The notes beneath the pieces were generated by a model that did no database searches, was not told where the DNA came from, and worked only from the letters and a program-made list of their open reading frames with translations. Positions 1 through 6,320 of a stretch of 10,329 bases of DNA are shown here, piece after piece. Every line of letters starts with the position of its first letter. Position 1 is the first letter of the stretch. The DNA is from an uncultured Prevotella sp. (lineage in GTDB: Bacteria > Bacteroidota > Bacteroidia > Bacteroidales > Bacteroidaceae), in contig URQS01000084.1 of the NCBI GenBank assembly GCA_900550035.1, positions 1-10,329 of the forward strand, read 5' to 3'. The position numbers and the translations under genes are program-made.

Positions 1-127
1 GGGAGGGGAGTGATATGATTTGAAGGTGGAGCTTTAATATAATAAAAAAATAATTCGTTAAACAATTAAATAGAGTAGCCCAGCATACTATTCCCCTCCC
101 TACGGGGGAGGGGTTAGTGGTAGGGCT
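1..127. repeat. C/G-rich palindromic element, copy A (left end cut by window)
   Basis: This is the first of two copies of a MITE-like element; the other lies at 1869-2022. Positions 1-17 are the inner end of the left arm (GGGAGGGGA...TATG), 18-83 an A/T-rich centre, and 84-127 the right arm. The 66-bp centre has the same length as in copy B and keeps the block CGTTAAACAATTAAA and the end GTAGCCCAG. The right arm itself folds: CCCCTCCC pairs with GGGAGGGG. No open reading frame is inside, so any movement would need help from elsewhere. Family identity is not known to me. Confidence 0.8.
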
Positions 128-144
128 TTTAATTAGTAGCCTTG

Positions 145-188
145 CATACCATTCCCCTCCCTGCGGGGGAGGGGCCAGGGGTGGGGCT
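145..188. repeat. Extra right arm of the palindromic element, before argG
   Basis: A second 44-bp right arm follows copy A after 17 bp. It is nearly identical to the right arm of copy B (1979-2022), closer than to its own neighbour at 84-127. CCCCTCCC and GGGAGGGG can form a stem in it. It ends 19 bp before the argG start codon, so the hairpin would lie in the argG leader if transcription begins upstream. Confidence 0.8.
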
Positions 189-207
189 TTAAATCTCTTA
201 TATAATT

Positions 208-1401
208 ATGAAAAAGGTTGTTGTAGCATTTTCAGGAGGTCTTGATACCTCATACACAGTAATGAAACTGGCCAAGGAAGGCTATGAGGTACACGCAGCG
301 TGCGCCAATACAGGCGGTTTCTCGGCAGAGCAGTTGGTCACCAATGAACGTAACGCCTATCGTCTCGGAGCCAAGCAGTACGTAACGCTCGACGTTACGC
401 AGGAGTACTACGAGAAGTCGTTGAAGTATATGATTTACGGCAATGTGATGCGCAACAACTGCTATCCCATTTCAGTTTCGTCAGAGCGTATCTTCCAGGC
501 CATCGCCATCGCGCGCTACGCCAAGGAGATAGGTGCCGATGCCATAGCCCACGGTTCAACGGGTGCCGGCAACGACCAGATACGTTTCGACATGACATTC
601 CTCGTAATGGCACCGGGTGTGGAGATTATCACACTCACACGCGACAAGGCTCTCTCGCGCAAGGAGGAGGTTGACTACCTTAACGAGAACGGATTCTTTG
701 CCGACTTCACCAAGCTGAAGTATTCGTACAACGTAGGTATCTGGGGCACCAGCATCTGCGGCGGCGAGATACTCGACTCCACCCAAGGACTGCCCGAAGA
801 GGCTTATCTGAAGCACGTGACTCGTGAGGACGAGTCGGAACTGAAGATTACGTTCGAAAAGGGCGAGATTGTTGCCGTCAACGGCGAGAAGTTTGACGAC
901 AAGGTGGCTGCCATCCAGAAGATAGAGGAGATTGGCGCAGCCTACGGCATTGGTCGCGACTGCAACGTAGGCGACACCATCATCGGCATCAAGGGCCGTG
1001 TAGGTTTTGAGGCTGCGGCTCCTAAGCTCATCATCGAGGCTCACCGTCTGCTCGAGAAGTACACGCTGAGCAAGTGGCAGCAGTACTGGAAGGACCAAGT
1101 AGCCAACTGGTATGGCATGTTCCTGCACGAGAGTCAGTATCTCGAACCGGTCATGCCCGACATCGAAGCGATGCTCACATCGTCGCAGCGCAACGTCAAC
1201 GGCACGGCAATCCTGAAACTTCGTCCACTCGGATTTGAAACCGTAGGTGTAGACAGCAAGGACGATTTGCTCAAGTCGAAACTCGGAGAATACGGCGAGA
1301 TGCAGCACGGATGGACAGCCGAGGAGGCCAAGGGATTCATCAAGGTGCTCTCTACTCCGCTGCGCGTCTACTACGGCATCCATCCCGACGAAAAGCGCTA
1401 A
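208..1401 (+). CDS. argG: Argininosuccinate synthase
   Basis: Joins citrulline and aspartate with ATP to make argininosuccinate, the next-to-last step of arginine synthesis, in the cytoplasm. The 397-residue length fits the family. The N-terminal PP-loop ATP-binding motif SGGLDTS is at residues 9-15, and the conserved HGSTGAGNDQIRFD block (ATP/citrulline/aspartate contacts) at 115-128. The ATG at 208 puts the PP-loop at its usual distance from the N-terminus, and an A/T-rich leader without Shine-Dalgarno site precedes it, as is normal in Bacteroidetes. It heads the arginine/proline cluster but is followed by 260 bp of hairpin-rich DNA, so it may be a separate transcript from argC. No argH is in the window. 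Confidence 0.97.
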   Translation: MKKVVVAFSGGLDTSYTVMKLAKEGYEVHAACANTGGFSAEQLVTNERNAYRLGAKQYVTLDVTQEYYEKSLKYMIYGNVMRNNCYPISVSSERIFQAIAIARYAKEIGADAIAHGSTGAGNDQIRFDMTFLVMAPGVEIITLTRDKALSRKEEVDYLNENGFFADFTKLKYSYNVGIWGTSICGGEILDSTQGLPEEAYLKHVTREDESELKITFEKGEIVAVNGEKFDDKVAAIQKIEEIGAAYGIGRDCNVGDTIIGIKGRVGFEAAAPKLIIEAHRLLEKYTLSKWQQYWKDQVANWYGMFLHESQYLEPVMPDIEAMLTSSQRNVNGTAILKLRPLGFETVGVDSKDDLLKSKLGEYGEMQHGWTAEEAKGFIKVLSTPLRVYYGIHPDEKR

Positions 1402-1452
1402 TTCTTGCAACTTTTTAGTCCTCCGCAACGTCAAACAGGTATATAAATTATT

Positions 1453-1573
1453 GAACTTTCGCAAGTTCAGAAGTTAATGGTATTTAAGAAGTGACCACTC
1501 CCTTTGGTCGTTCAAGAAGTTAACGGACAATAGCTTTATTGCTTAAACAACAGGACATTTGTCCATTAACTTC
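1453..1573. repeat. Cluster of overlapping inverted repeats between argG and the PspC gene
   Basis: Several stems are packed here. GAACTT/AAGTTC with a TCGC loop spans 1453-1468. GACCA/TGGTC spans 1493-1509. GAAGTTAACGGACAA (1516-1530) pairs with TTGTCCATTAACTTC (1559-1573) with one mismatch. GAAGTTAATGG (1470-1480) can also pair perfectly with 1563-1573, so two stems compete for the same strand. A further stem, TTTCGC/GCGAAA with a TT loop, lies at 1616-1629, after a tandem TAACTTCCTA pair (about 1590-1610). None has a clear T-run, so a terminator role for argG is possible but not shown. Confidence 0.6.
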
Positions 1574-1661
1574 ACGAGCGAAGCGAGTTATCTTCCTATA
1601 ACTTCCTATAACTACTTTCGCTTGCGAAACTTAAGTAAAAAAATTAAAATACTTTACGACT

Positions 1662-1853
1662 ATGAATAGAAAACTTCAGCGTTCGTCGACCGACTGTATT
1701 CTCGGTGGCGTTTGTGGCGGACTTGCCAATTATTTTGAATTTGACCCTACGCTCGTTCGTGTGGCTTACGTGTTACTAACTGTATGCACGGCATTCAGCG
1801 GAACACTTGCCTATCTGCTGCTTTGGTTTGTCATGCCGAAGGAGAGGGTATAG
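1662..1853 (+). CDS. PspC-domain small membrane protein
   Basis: A 63-residue protein that is almost entirely one PspC domain. The N-terminal part reads RSSTDCILGGVCGGLANYF (residues 7-25), the typical start of the domain with its glycine-rich turn. It is followed by a hydrophobic segment at about 32-58 that should span the membrane, and a short charged tail. In E. coli, PspC is a membrane partner of the phage-shock response, but stand-alone PspC mini-proteins are common in Bacteroidetes and their role is not settled. It sits between argG and argC without an evident metabolic link, and the palindromic element begins 15 bp after its stop. Family assignment is firm; function is not. Confidence 0.9.
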   Translation: MNRKLQRSSTDCILGGVCGGLANYFEFDPTLVRVAYVLLTVCTAFSGTLAYLLLWFVMPKERV

Positions 1854-1868
1854 GAGCTAGCCCCACAA

Positions 1869-2022
1869 AGCCCCACCCCCAGCCCCTCCCCAGCAGGGAG
1901 GGGAGCGGTATGATTTGTAGGTGGAGTTTTTTATAAAATAAAAAATAACTCGTTAAACAATTAAACAAAGTAGCCCAGCATACCATTCCCCTCCCTGCGG
2001 GGGAGGGGCCAGGGGTGGGGCT
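1869..2022. repeat. C/G-rich palindromic element, copy B, complete (154 bp)
   Basis: Two 44-bp arms at 1869-1912 and 1979-2022 are inverted copies of each other with 39 of 44 positions matching by my count. They enclose a 66-bp A/T-rich centre. Each arm also folds on itself: in the right arm CCCCTCCC (1988-1995) pairs with GGGAGGGG (2001-2008). A partial repeat of the outer end (AGCCCCAC) stands just outside at 1859-1866. The element fills the gap between the PspC gene and argC and ends 10 bp before the argC ATG. No gene is inside, which fits a MITE- or REP-like element. Confidence 0.85.
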
Positions 2023-2032
2023 TTTTATATTT

Positions 2033-3013
2033 ATGAAAATAGGAATATTAGGAGCAGCAGGCTACACAGGTGGCGAACTCATACGTCTGCTCATCAATCA
2101 TCCCGAGGCGGAGATAGTATTTGCCAACAGCGAGAGCAATGCCGGCAATCTTGTAGCCGACGTGCACGAAGGTCTGTATGGCGATACCGACCTGAAGTTC
2201 AGTGCCGATATGCCGTTCGACAAGGTCGATGTAGTGTTCTTCTGCTTCGGTCATGGCAAGAGCGAGGCGTTCCTCAAGGAGCACCAGATACCTGCCCATG
2301 TGAAGATAATCGACCTTGCGCAGGACTTCCGCCTCAAGCGCGAGGGCAACGACTACGTTTATGGTCTGCCCGAAATCAATCACGATGATATTGCCAAGGC
2401 GCAGCATGTGGCAAATCCCGGATGCTTTGCCACGTGCATACAGTTGGGACTGCTGCCCGCCGCCAAGCTCGGCTTGCTCAACGACGACGTTGCCGTGAAC
2501 GCCATTACGGGTTCGACGGGTGCCGGACAGAAGCCTGGTGCCACCACTCACTTCTCTTGGCGCAACAACAACATGAGCATATACAAGCCCTTCCAGCACC
2601 AGCACGTGCCGGAGATATGCCAGAGTCTGAGTCAGGTACAACAGCTCGCGGGCAATGGCGAGTTCAAGGCATCCCTCGATTTCATCCCTTATCGTGGCGA
2701 CTTCGCCCGTGGCATCTTTGCCACTGAGGTGGTTAAGACCGACGCTCCGATAGAAGACATCGTGGCAGCCTACAAGGATTTCTACCGCGACGCACCCTTC
2801 ACCCACTACGTCGACAAGCCTATCGACTTGAAGCAGGTGGTCAACACCAACAAGTGTCTCATCCATTGCGAGAAGTACGGCAACAAACTCCTCATCACCT
2901 CATGCATCGACAATCTGCTCAAAGGTGCTGTGGGACAGGCCGTACAGAACATGAACATAATGTTCGGAGTGGAAGAAAGCTTGGGACTGAAGCTGAAACC
3001 GAGTGGGTTTTAA
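2033..3013 (+). CDS. argC: N-acetyl-gamma-glutamyl-phosphate reductase
   Basis: Reduces N-acyl-glutamyl phosphate to N-acyl-glutamate semialdehyde with NADPH, the third step toward ornithine. The 326-residue length is typical. The Rossmann motif GAAGYTGGEL is at residues 7-16, the catalytic cysteine is Cys131 in NPGCFAT, and the conserved STGAGQKPGA block is at 161-170. I start at ATG 2033, because MKIGILGAAGYTGG is the normal N-terminus. The reading frame is also open from GTG 2015, but that codon lies in the palindromic repeat and would add six residues not expected in the family. In this lineage the acyl group may be succinyl rather than acetyl (see argF'). argD follows after the four-helix-bundle insertion. 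Confidence 0.97.
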   Translation: MKIGILGAAGYTGGELIRLLINHPEAEIVFANSESNAGNLVADVHEGLYGDTDLKFSADMPFDKVDVVFFCFGHGKSEAFLKEHQIPAHVKIIDLAQDFRLKREGNDYVYGLPEINHDDIAKAQHVANPGCFATCIQLGLLPAAKLGLLNDDVAVNAITGSTGAGQKPGATTHFSWRNNNMSIYKPFQHQHVPEICQSLSQVQQLAGNGEFKASLDFIPYRGDFARGIFATEVVKTDAPIEDIVAAYKDFYRDAPFTHYVDKPIDLKQVVNTNKCLIHCEKYGNKLLITSCIDNLLKGAVGQAVQNMNIMFGVEESLGLKLKPSGF

Positions 3014-3045
3014 GTGAAAAGTTAAAAGTGAAAAGTGAAAAATCC
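3014..3045. repeat. Left arm: GTGAAAA heptad array, inverted to 3544-3575
   Basis: Four 7-bp units (GTGAAAA, one of them GTTAAAA) begin on the base after the argC stop codon and are followed by ATCC. The array is the inverted copy of 3544-3575: 29 of 32 positions match, and 3024-3045 pairs perfectly with 3544-3565 (22 bp). A further partial unit, AAGTGAAAAGTCC, is at 3057-3069. Confidence 0.85.
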
Positions 3046-3114
3046 GATAGCTTATTAAGTGAAAAGTCCTTTTGCTTTTTAAGTGTATAAATCCGAGACA
3101 TACATAATATCATT

Positions 3115-3498
3115 ATGGACGATACTGCTTATAATAGGGGAAAATCACCACTGCATAACAAGAGCTATGCGTTTGCAAAACGCATAGTTAATATGGTTAA
3201 GTATATTGATTGTCCCAATAAGATGATTTCACTGACAAATCAGATTTTCCGATCTGGTACGGCTATCGGTGCGCTTGTAAGAGAAGCTGAATTTGCTCAA
3301 AGTCCTTCGGATTTTATCAATAAACTTCACATCGCTCTTAAAGAATGTAATGAAACGGTTTATTGGCTGAATTTGCTATATGATACGGGATTTATAAGTG
3401 AAAAAGAATACGAGAGTATGGCAATTGATAGTAAGGAACTTTTAGCATTACTTATTTCTTCCTTAAAAACAGCTAAGAAACGGAATGTTAAACCATAA
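3115..3498 (+). CDS. Four-helix-bundle protein, 23S rRNA intervening-sequence (S23) family
   Basis: A 127-residue, mostly helical protein. The stretches SYAFAKRIVNMVKYID (about residues 17-32), LTNQIFRSGTAIGALVREAE (40-59) and FINKLHIALKECNETVYWLN (67-86) match the layout of this family, including the RSGTAIGALVREAE-type second helix and the KECNET(V)YWL third helix. Members are encoded in intervening sequences of 23S rRNA in Leptospira and others, occur scattered in Bacteroidetes genomes, and resemble the Avd accessory protein of diversity-generating retroelements. No reverse transcriptase or variable repeat is seen here. The gene is A/T-rich compared with its neighbours and sits between inverted heptad arrays within the argC-argD gap, which suggests insertion into the arginine cluster. 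Its molecular role is unknown. Confidence 0.88.
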   Translation: MDDTAYNRGKSPLHNKSYAFAKRIVNMVKYIDCPNKMISLTNQIFRSGTAIGALVREAEFAQSPSDFINKLHIALKECNETVYWLNLLYDTGFISEKEYESMAIDSKELLALLISSLKTAKKRNVKP

Positions 3499-3543
3499 AT
3501 ACAAATAAAAGGTGAAGAGTAAAAGTAAGAATTCATAACACAT

Positions 3544-3575
3544 GGATTTTTCACTTTTCACTTTTCCCTTTTCCC
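3544..3575. repeat. Right arm: TTTTCAC/TTTTCCC heptad array before argD
   Basis: GGAT is followed by four 7-bp units, two TTTTCAC and two TTTTCCC. The array is the inverted copy of 3014-3045 and ends 7 bp before the argD start codon, so it forms the argD leader. A degenerate run of similar G/A units (GTGAAGA, GTAAAAG) lies at 3512-3525. Confidence 0.85.
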
Positions 3576-3582
3576 TTATAAT

Positions 3583-4728
3583 ATGCAACTATTCGACGTT
3601 TACCCCCTATTCGATATTAATATCACCAAGGGTGCCGGTTGCCACGTATGGGACGACCACGGCACCGAGTATCTTGACCTTTATGGCGGTCATGCCGTCA
3701 TATCTATAGGCCATTGTCATCCGCATTATACCGCGATGCTTACCGCCCAGTTGTCGAAGCTCGGCTTCTACAGCAACTCTGTCATCAACACTCTGCAACA
3801 GCAGTTGGCAGAACGGTTGGGCAAGGCGTGCGGTTATGACGACTATCAGTTGTTTCTCATCAACTCAGGCGCTGAGGCTAACGAGAACGCTCTGAAGCTC
3901 GCTTCGTTCCATACCGGTCGCACACGTGTGCTCTCGGCAGAGAAAGCGTTCCACGGTCGTACGTCGCTGGCGGTTGAGGTGACCAACAATCCTAAGATTA
4001 TCGCGCCCATCAACGATTGCGGTCATGTGACCTATCTGCCCCTCAACGACCTTGAGGCATGGGAGCGCGAGCTTGCCAAGGGCGACGTTGCCGCTTGCAT
4101 CATCGAGTGCATACAGGGTGTTGGCGGCATACGTATGGTCGATGAGGAGTTTGCCAAGGGTCTGCAGTCAGCCTGCAAGAAGTATGGCACGGTGCTCATC
4201 TGCGATGAGATACAGTGCGGCTACGGACGTAGCGGCAAGTTCTTCGCCCACCAGTGGCTCGGCATTCGTCCCGACATCATCACCTGCGCCAAGGGTATCG
4301 GCAACGGTTTCCCTATGGGTGCCGTGATTATCTCGCCCGAGTTCAAGCCCGTCTATGGCATGCTCGGCACAACGTTCGGCGGCAACCATCTGGCTTGCAC
4401 AGCCGCTCTCGCCGTGCTCGACGTAATGGAGAACGAGCATCTCATTGAGAATGCGCATGAGGTGGGCGAGTATCTGATTGGCAAACTCAAGGAGATGCAG
4501 CAGCATAACAGCCATATCGTCGATGTGCGCGGACGTGGCATGATGATAGGCATAGAGCTTGACGTGCCTCATAAGGACGTTCGCTCGCGACTCATCCACG
4601 AGGAGCATTGCTTCACGGGATGCGCCTCTACCAACATCCTGCGTCTGCTTCCGCCGTTGTGCTTGACAAAGCAGCAGGCAGATGAGTTTGTGGAGAAGTT
4701 TAAGAGGAGTCTTAATTCTTGTTTATGA
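3583..4728 (+). CDS. argD: N-acetylornithine (or succinylornithine) aminotransferase
   Basis: A PLP enzyme of the class III aminotransferase family that converts N-acyl-glutamate semialdehyde to N-acyl-ornithine with glutamate as amino donor; in some bacteria it also serves lysine synthesis. Its 381 residues fit ArgD. Visible marks are SGAEANE at 95-101 (PLP phosphate site), FHGRT at 123-127, DEIQCG at 208-213 (Asp208 contacts the PLP ring), the Schiff-base lysine Lys237 in CAKGIGNGFPMGA, and TTFGGN at 263-268. The ATG at 3583 gives the usual short N-terminus (MQLFDVYPLFDINI). Its stop overlaps the proC start (ATGA), pointing to co-translation with proC. Confidence 0.95.
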   Translation: MQLFDVYPLFDINITKGAGCHVWDDHGTEYLDLYGGHAVISIGHCHPHYTAMLTAQLSKLGFYSNSVINTLQQQLAERLGKACGYDDYQLFLINSGAEANENALKLASFHTGRTRVLSAEKAFHGRTSLAVEVTNNPKIIAPINDCGHVTYLPLNDLEAWERELAKGDVAACIIECIQGVGGIRMVDEEFAKGLQSACKKYGTVLICDEIQCGYGRSGKFFAHQWLGIRPDIITCAKGIGNGFPMGAVIISPEFKPVYGMLGTTFGGNHLACTAALAVLDVMENEHLIENAHEVGEYLIGKLKEMQQHNSHIVDVRGRGMMIGIELDVPHKDVRSRLIHEEHCFTGCASTNILRLLPPLCLTKQQADEFVEKFKRSLNSCL

Positions 4729-5513
4729 AACTATCAATAATCGGTGTCGGTGCCATGGGTGGAGCCATGCTCGACGGCTTTTTGCAGTCGGGTAAGTTCC
4801 AGGTATCCGACCTTTCCATTTCCAATCCCCACACAGAGCGCCTCGCCGCTTATGCAGAGCAGGGCGTGAAGGTGAGTAGCGACAACCGTGCGGCTGCCGC
4901 ATGGGGTGATATAGTGTTTGTAGTAGTGAAGCCGTGGCTCGTAGAGAGTGTCATGGAGGAGATAAGCGACGTTCTGGATGCCGAACGACAGACAGTTGTT
5001 GTAGTTGCAGCCGGACTGAAGGCAGAGCAGTTGAGGTCGTGGGTGGAGTACAATGGCAAGTGCCCCTCTACGTTCTTCGCATTGCCCAACACCGCCATTG
5101 CAGTAGGCGCATCAATGACATTCATCACACGAGTGTGCGGAACCGACGCTTCGGAGCAGCTTGTCAAGCAGGCTTTCGACTCAGCTGGCGACACTCTTAC
5201 GGTTGAGGCACGCCAATTTGGAGCCGGTATGGCTCTCGCTTCGTGCGGCATTGCCTACGCCATGCGCTACGTGCGAGCCGCCACAGAGGGTGGGGTAGAG
5301 CTGGGCTTCAAGGCCGATGTAGCCAAAGATATTGTCTTGCAGACCATCAAGGGTGCTGCATTGCTGCTTCAGAAGAGCGGTGCCAATCCCGAAGCCGAAA
5401 TCGACAAGGTGACCACTCCCGGCGGTTTCACCATCCGCGGATTGAACGCAATGGAGCGTGAAGGATTCACCAATGCAGTGATTGAAGGACTCAAGAAGAG
5501 TGTTGAATGTTGA
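4725..5513 (+). CDS. proC: Pyrroline-5-carboxylate reductase
   Basis: Reduces 1-pyrroline-5-carboxylate to proline with NAD(P)H, the last step of proline synthesis. The 262-residue protein has the N-terminal Rossmann motif GVGAMGG at 7-13, VVKPW at 67-71, and the family signature VTTPGGFTIRGLNAME at 229-244. The start is ATG 4725, which overlaps the argD stop as ATGA; TTG 4719 in the same frame would add only two residues. A purine run, AAGAGGAG, lies 15 bp upstream inside argD, too far for a classical ribosome-binding site. Its stop codon TGA lies inside the stem of the 16-bp inverted repeat 5498-5533. proB follows after 39 bp. Confidence 0.96.
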   Translation: MKLSIIGVGAMGGAMLDGFLQSGKFQVSDLSISNPHTERLAAYAEQGVKVSSDNRAAAAWGDIVFVVVKPWLVESVMEEISDVLDAERQTVVVVAAGLKAEQLRSWVEYNGKCPSTFFALPNTAIAVGASMTFITRVCGTDASEQLVKQAFDSAGDTLTVEARQFGAGMALASCGIAYAMRYVRAATEGGVELGFKADVAKDIVLQTIKGAALLLQKSGANPEAEIDKVTTPGGFTIRGLNAMEREGFTNAVIEGLKKSVEC

Positions 5514-5533
5514 GTGTTCAACATTCAACACTC
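5498..5533 (+). repeat. Perfect 16-bp inverted repeat over the proC stop codon
   Basis: GAGTGTTGAATGTTGA (5498-5513) pairs with TCAACATTCAACACTC (5518-5533) around a GTGT loop. The proC stop is the last three bases of the left arm. The right arm runs into the heptad array that leads to proB. No T-run follows, so it is more likely a processing or translation element, or an insertion remnant, than a terminator. Confidence 0.85.
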
Positions 5534-5549
5534 CACATTCAACATTTAA
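5522..5549 (+). repeat. CAYTYMA heptad array before proB
   Basis: Four 7-bp units in a row (CATTCAA, CACTCCA, CATTCAA, CATTTAA) end 3 bp before the proB ATG. The first units overlap the right arm of the inverted repeat 5498-5533. A closely similar five-unit array precedes argF' at 7592-7626. Confidence 0.8.
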
Positions 5550-5552
5550 ATT

Positions 5553-6320
5553 ATGCTTACAGTAGTAAAAGTAGGAAGCAACATATTGACGCGCCCCGAC
5601 GGTCATGTCAACGTGAGCCGGCTCTCGTCGATTGTCGATCAGCTTGCAATGCTGCACGCAGCAGGCCATAAGCTGATACTCGTTTCGTCGGGTGCTGTGG
5701 CTTGCGGAAGGGGCGAGATGCACGCCGTGCATCCGTTGGACAGCGTCGAGCAGCGTCAGCTCTACTCGGCTATGGGACAGGTGAAGCTCATGAACCTCTA
5801 CTATTCGCTCTTCCGCGAATATGGCATTAATGTCGGTCAGGTGCTGACGATGAAAGAGAACTTCATCTCCGAACGCCAATACAAGAACCAGAAGTCGTGC
5901 ATCAGCGTGATGATTGAGAACAACATCATTCCTATTGTCAACGAGAACGACACGGTGTCAATCACCGAACTGATGTTCACCGACAACGATGAGCTCTCCG
6001 GACTCATGGCCTGTATGATGCACGCCGACAACCTTATATTATTAACTAATGTAGACGGAGTGTTAGGCTCGTCCAATCCCGACGGCACGCAACCGACAAT
6101 ACGTACCGTAAGCTCGTCCGACGAGGTGAAGCAGTATGTCAACGACAGCAAGAGTGCGTTTGGACGTGGCGGCATGACGAGCAAGTGCAACACCGCTCTC
6201 AGTGTTGCGCACGAAGGTATTCACGTGTTCATTGCCAACGGCACGCGCGAGAATATACTGCAACGAGTGCTCGATAGAGACAAGGACACACCGTTTACGG
6301 AATTTGTAGAACGCGTATGA
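5553..6320 (+). CDS. proB: Glutamate 5-kinase, short form without PUA domain
   Basis: Phosphorylates glutamate to glutamyl 5-phosphate, the first and usually feedback-controlled step of proline synthesis. The 255-residue protein is a single amino-acid-kinase domain: VKVGSN at 5-10, SSGAVACG at 45-52, NENDTV at 130-135, FTDNDELS at 142-149, LLTNVDGV at 163-170 and GRGGMTSK at 204-211. The C-terminal PUA domain that brings E. coli ProB to about 367 residues is absent. This is not a truncation artefact, because the stop overlaps the proA ATG and no PUA-like sequence follows. Start at ATG 5553, directly behind the heptad array. Confidence 0.95.
   Translation: MLTVVKVGSNILTRPDGHVNVSRLSSIVDQLAMLHAAGHKLILVSSGAVACGRGEMHAVHPLDSVEQRQLYSAMGQVKLMNLYYSLFREYGINVGQVLTMKENFISERQYKNQKSCISVMIENNIIPIVNENDTVSITELMFTDNDELSGLMACMMHADNLILLTNVDGVLGSSNPDGTQPTIRTVSSSDEVKQYVNDSKSAFGRGGMTSKCNTALSVAHEGIHVFIANGTRENILQRVLDRDKDTPFTEFVERV

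Larger units (their letters stand above)
3014..3575. mobile_element. Candidate intergenic IVS-like insertion carrying a four-helix-bundle gene
   Basis: A unit of about 560 bp is bounded by the inverted heptad arrays 3014-3045 and 3544-3575 and carries a single gene of the 23S rRNA intervening-sequence protein family. The interior is clearly richer in A+T than argC and argD on either side. If the argC-argD message is continuous, the two arms would fold into one long stem closing the whole insert, much as the ends of 23S rRNA intervening sequences do. No transposase or target-site duplication could be recognised, so movement is an inference from boundaries and composition. Confidence 0.45.

Noticed and set aside
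1..207. Riboswitch or arginine-responsive leader upstream of argG
   Set aside because: The region is fully explained by the palindromic repeat; no known riboswitch core or leader peptide was recognised.
556..1464. Long open frame (302 codons) on the - strand opposite argG
   Set aside because: Shadow of argG; no family sequence, and argG is certain in the other strand. The same holds for the - strand frames at 2048-2866 (opposite argC), 5181-5879 (proC/proB) and 7895-8455 (argF').
2015..2032. Upstream GTG start for argC
   Set aside because: It lies in the right arm of the palindromic repeat and adds residues absent from the normal ArgC N-terminus; ATG 2033 fits.
3115..3498. Diversity-generating retroelement accessory gene (Avd)
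   Set aside because: The fold family is related, but no reverse transcriptase, template repeat or variable repeat is nearby.
4719..4724. Upstream TTG start for proC
   Set aside because: It adds two residues only; ATG 4725 with ATGA overlap is the usual arrangement and gives the normal MKLSIIGVGAMGG start.
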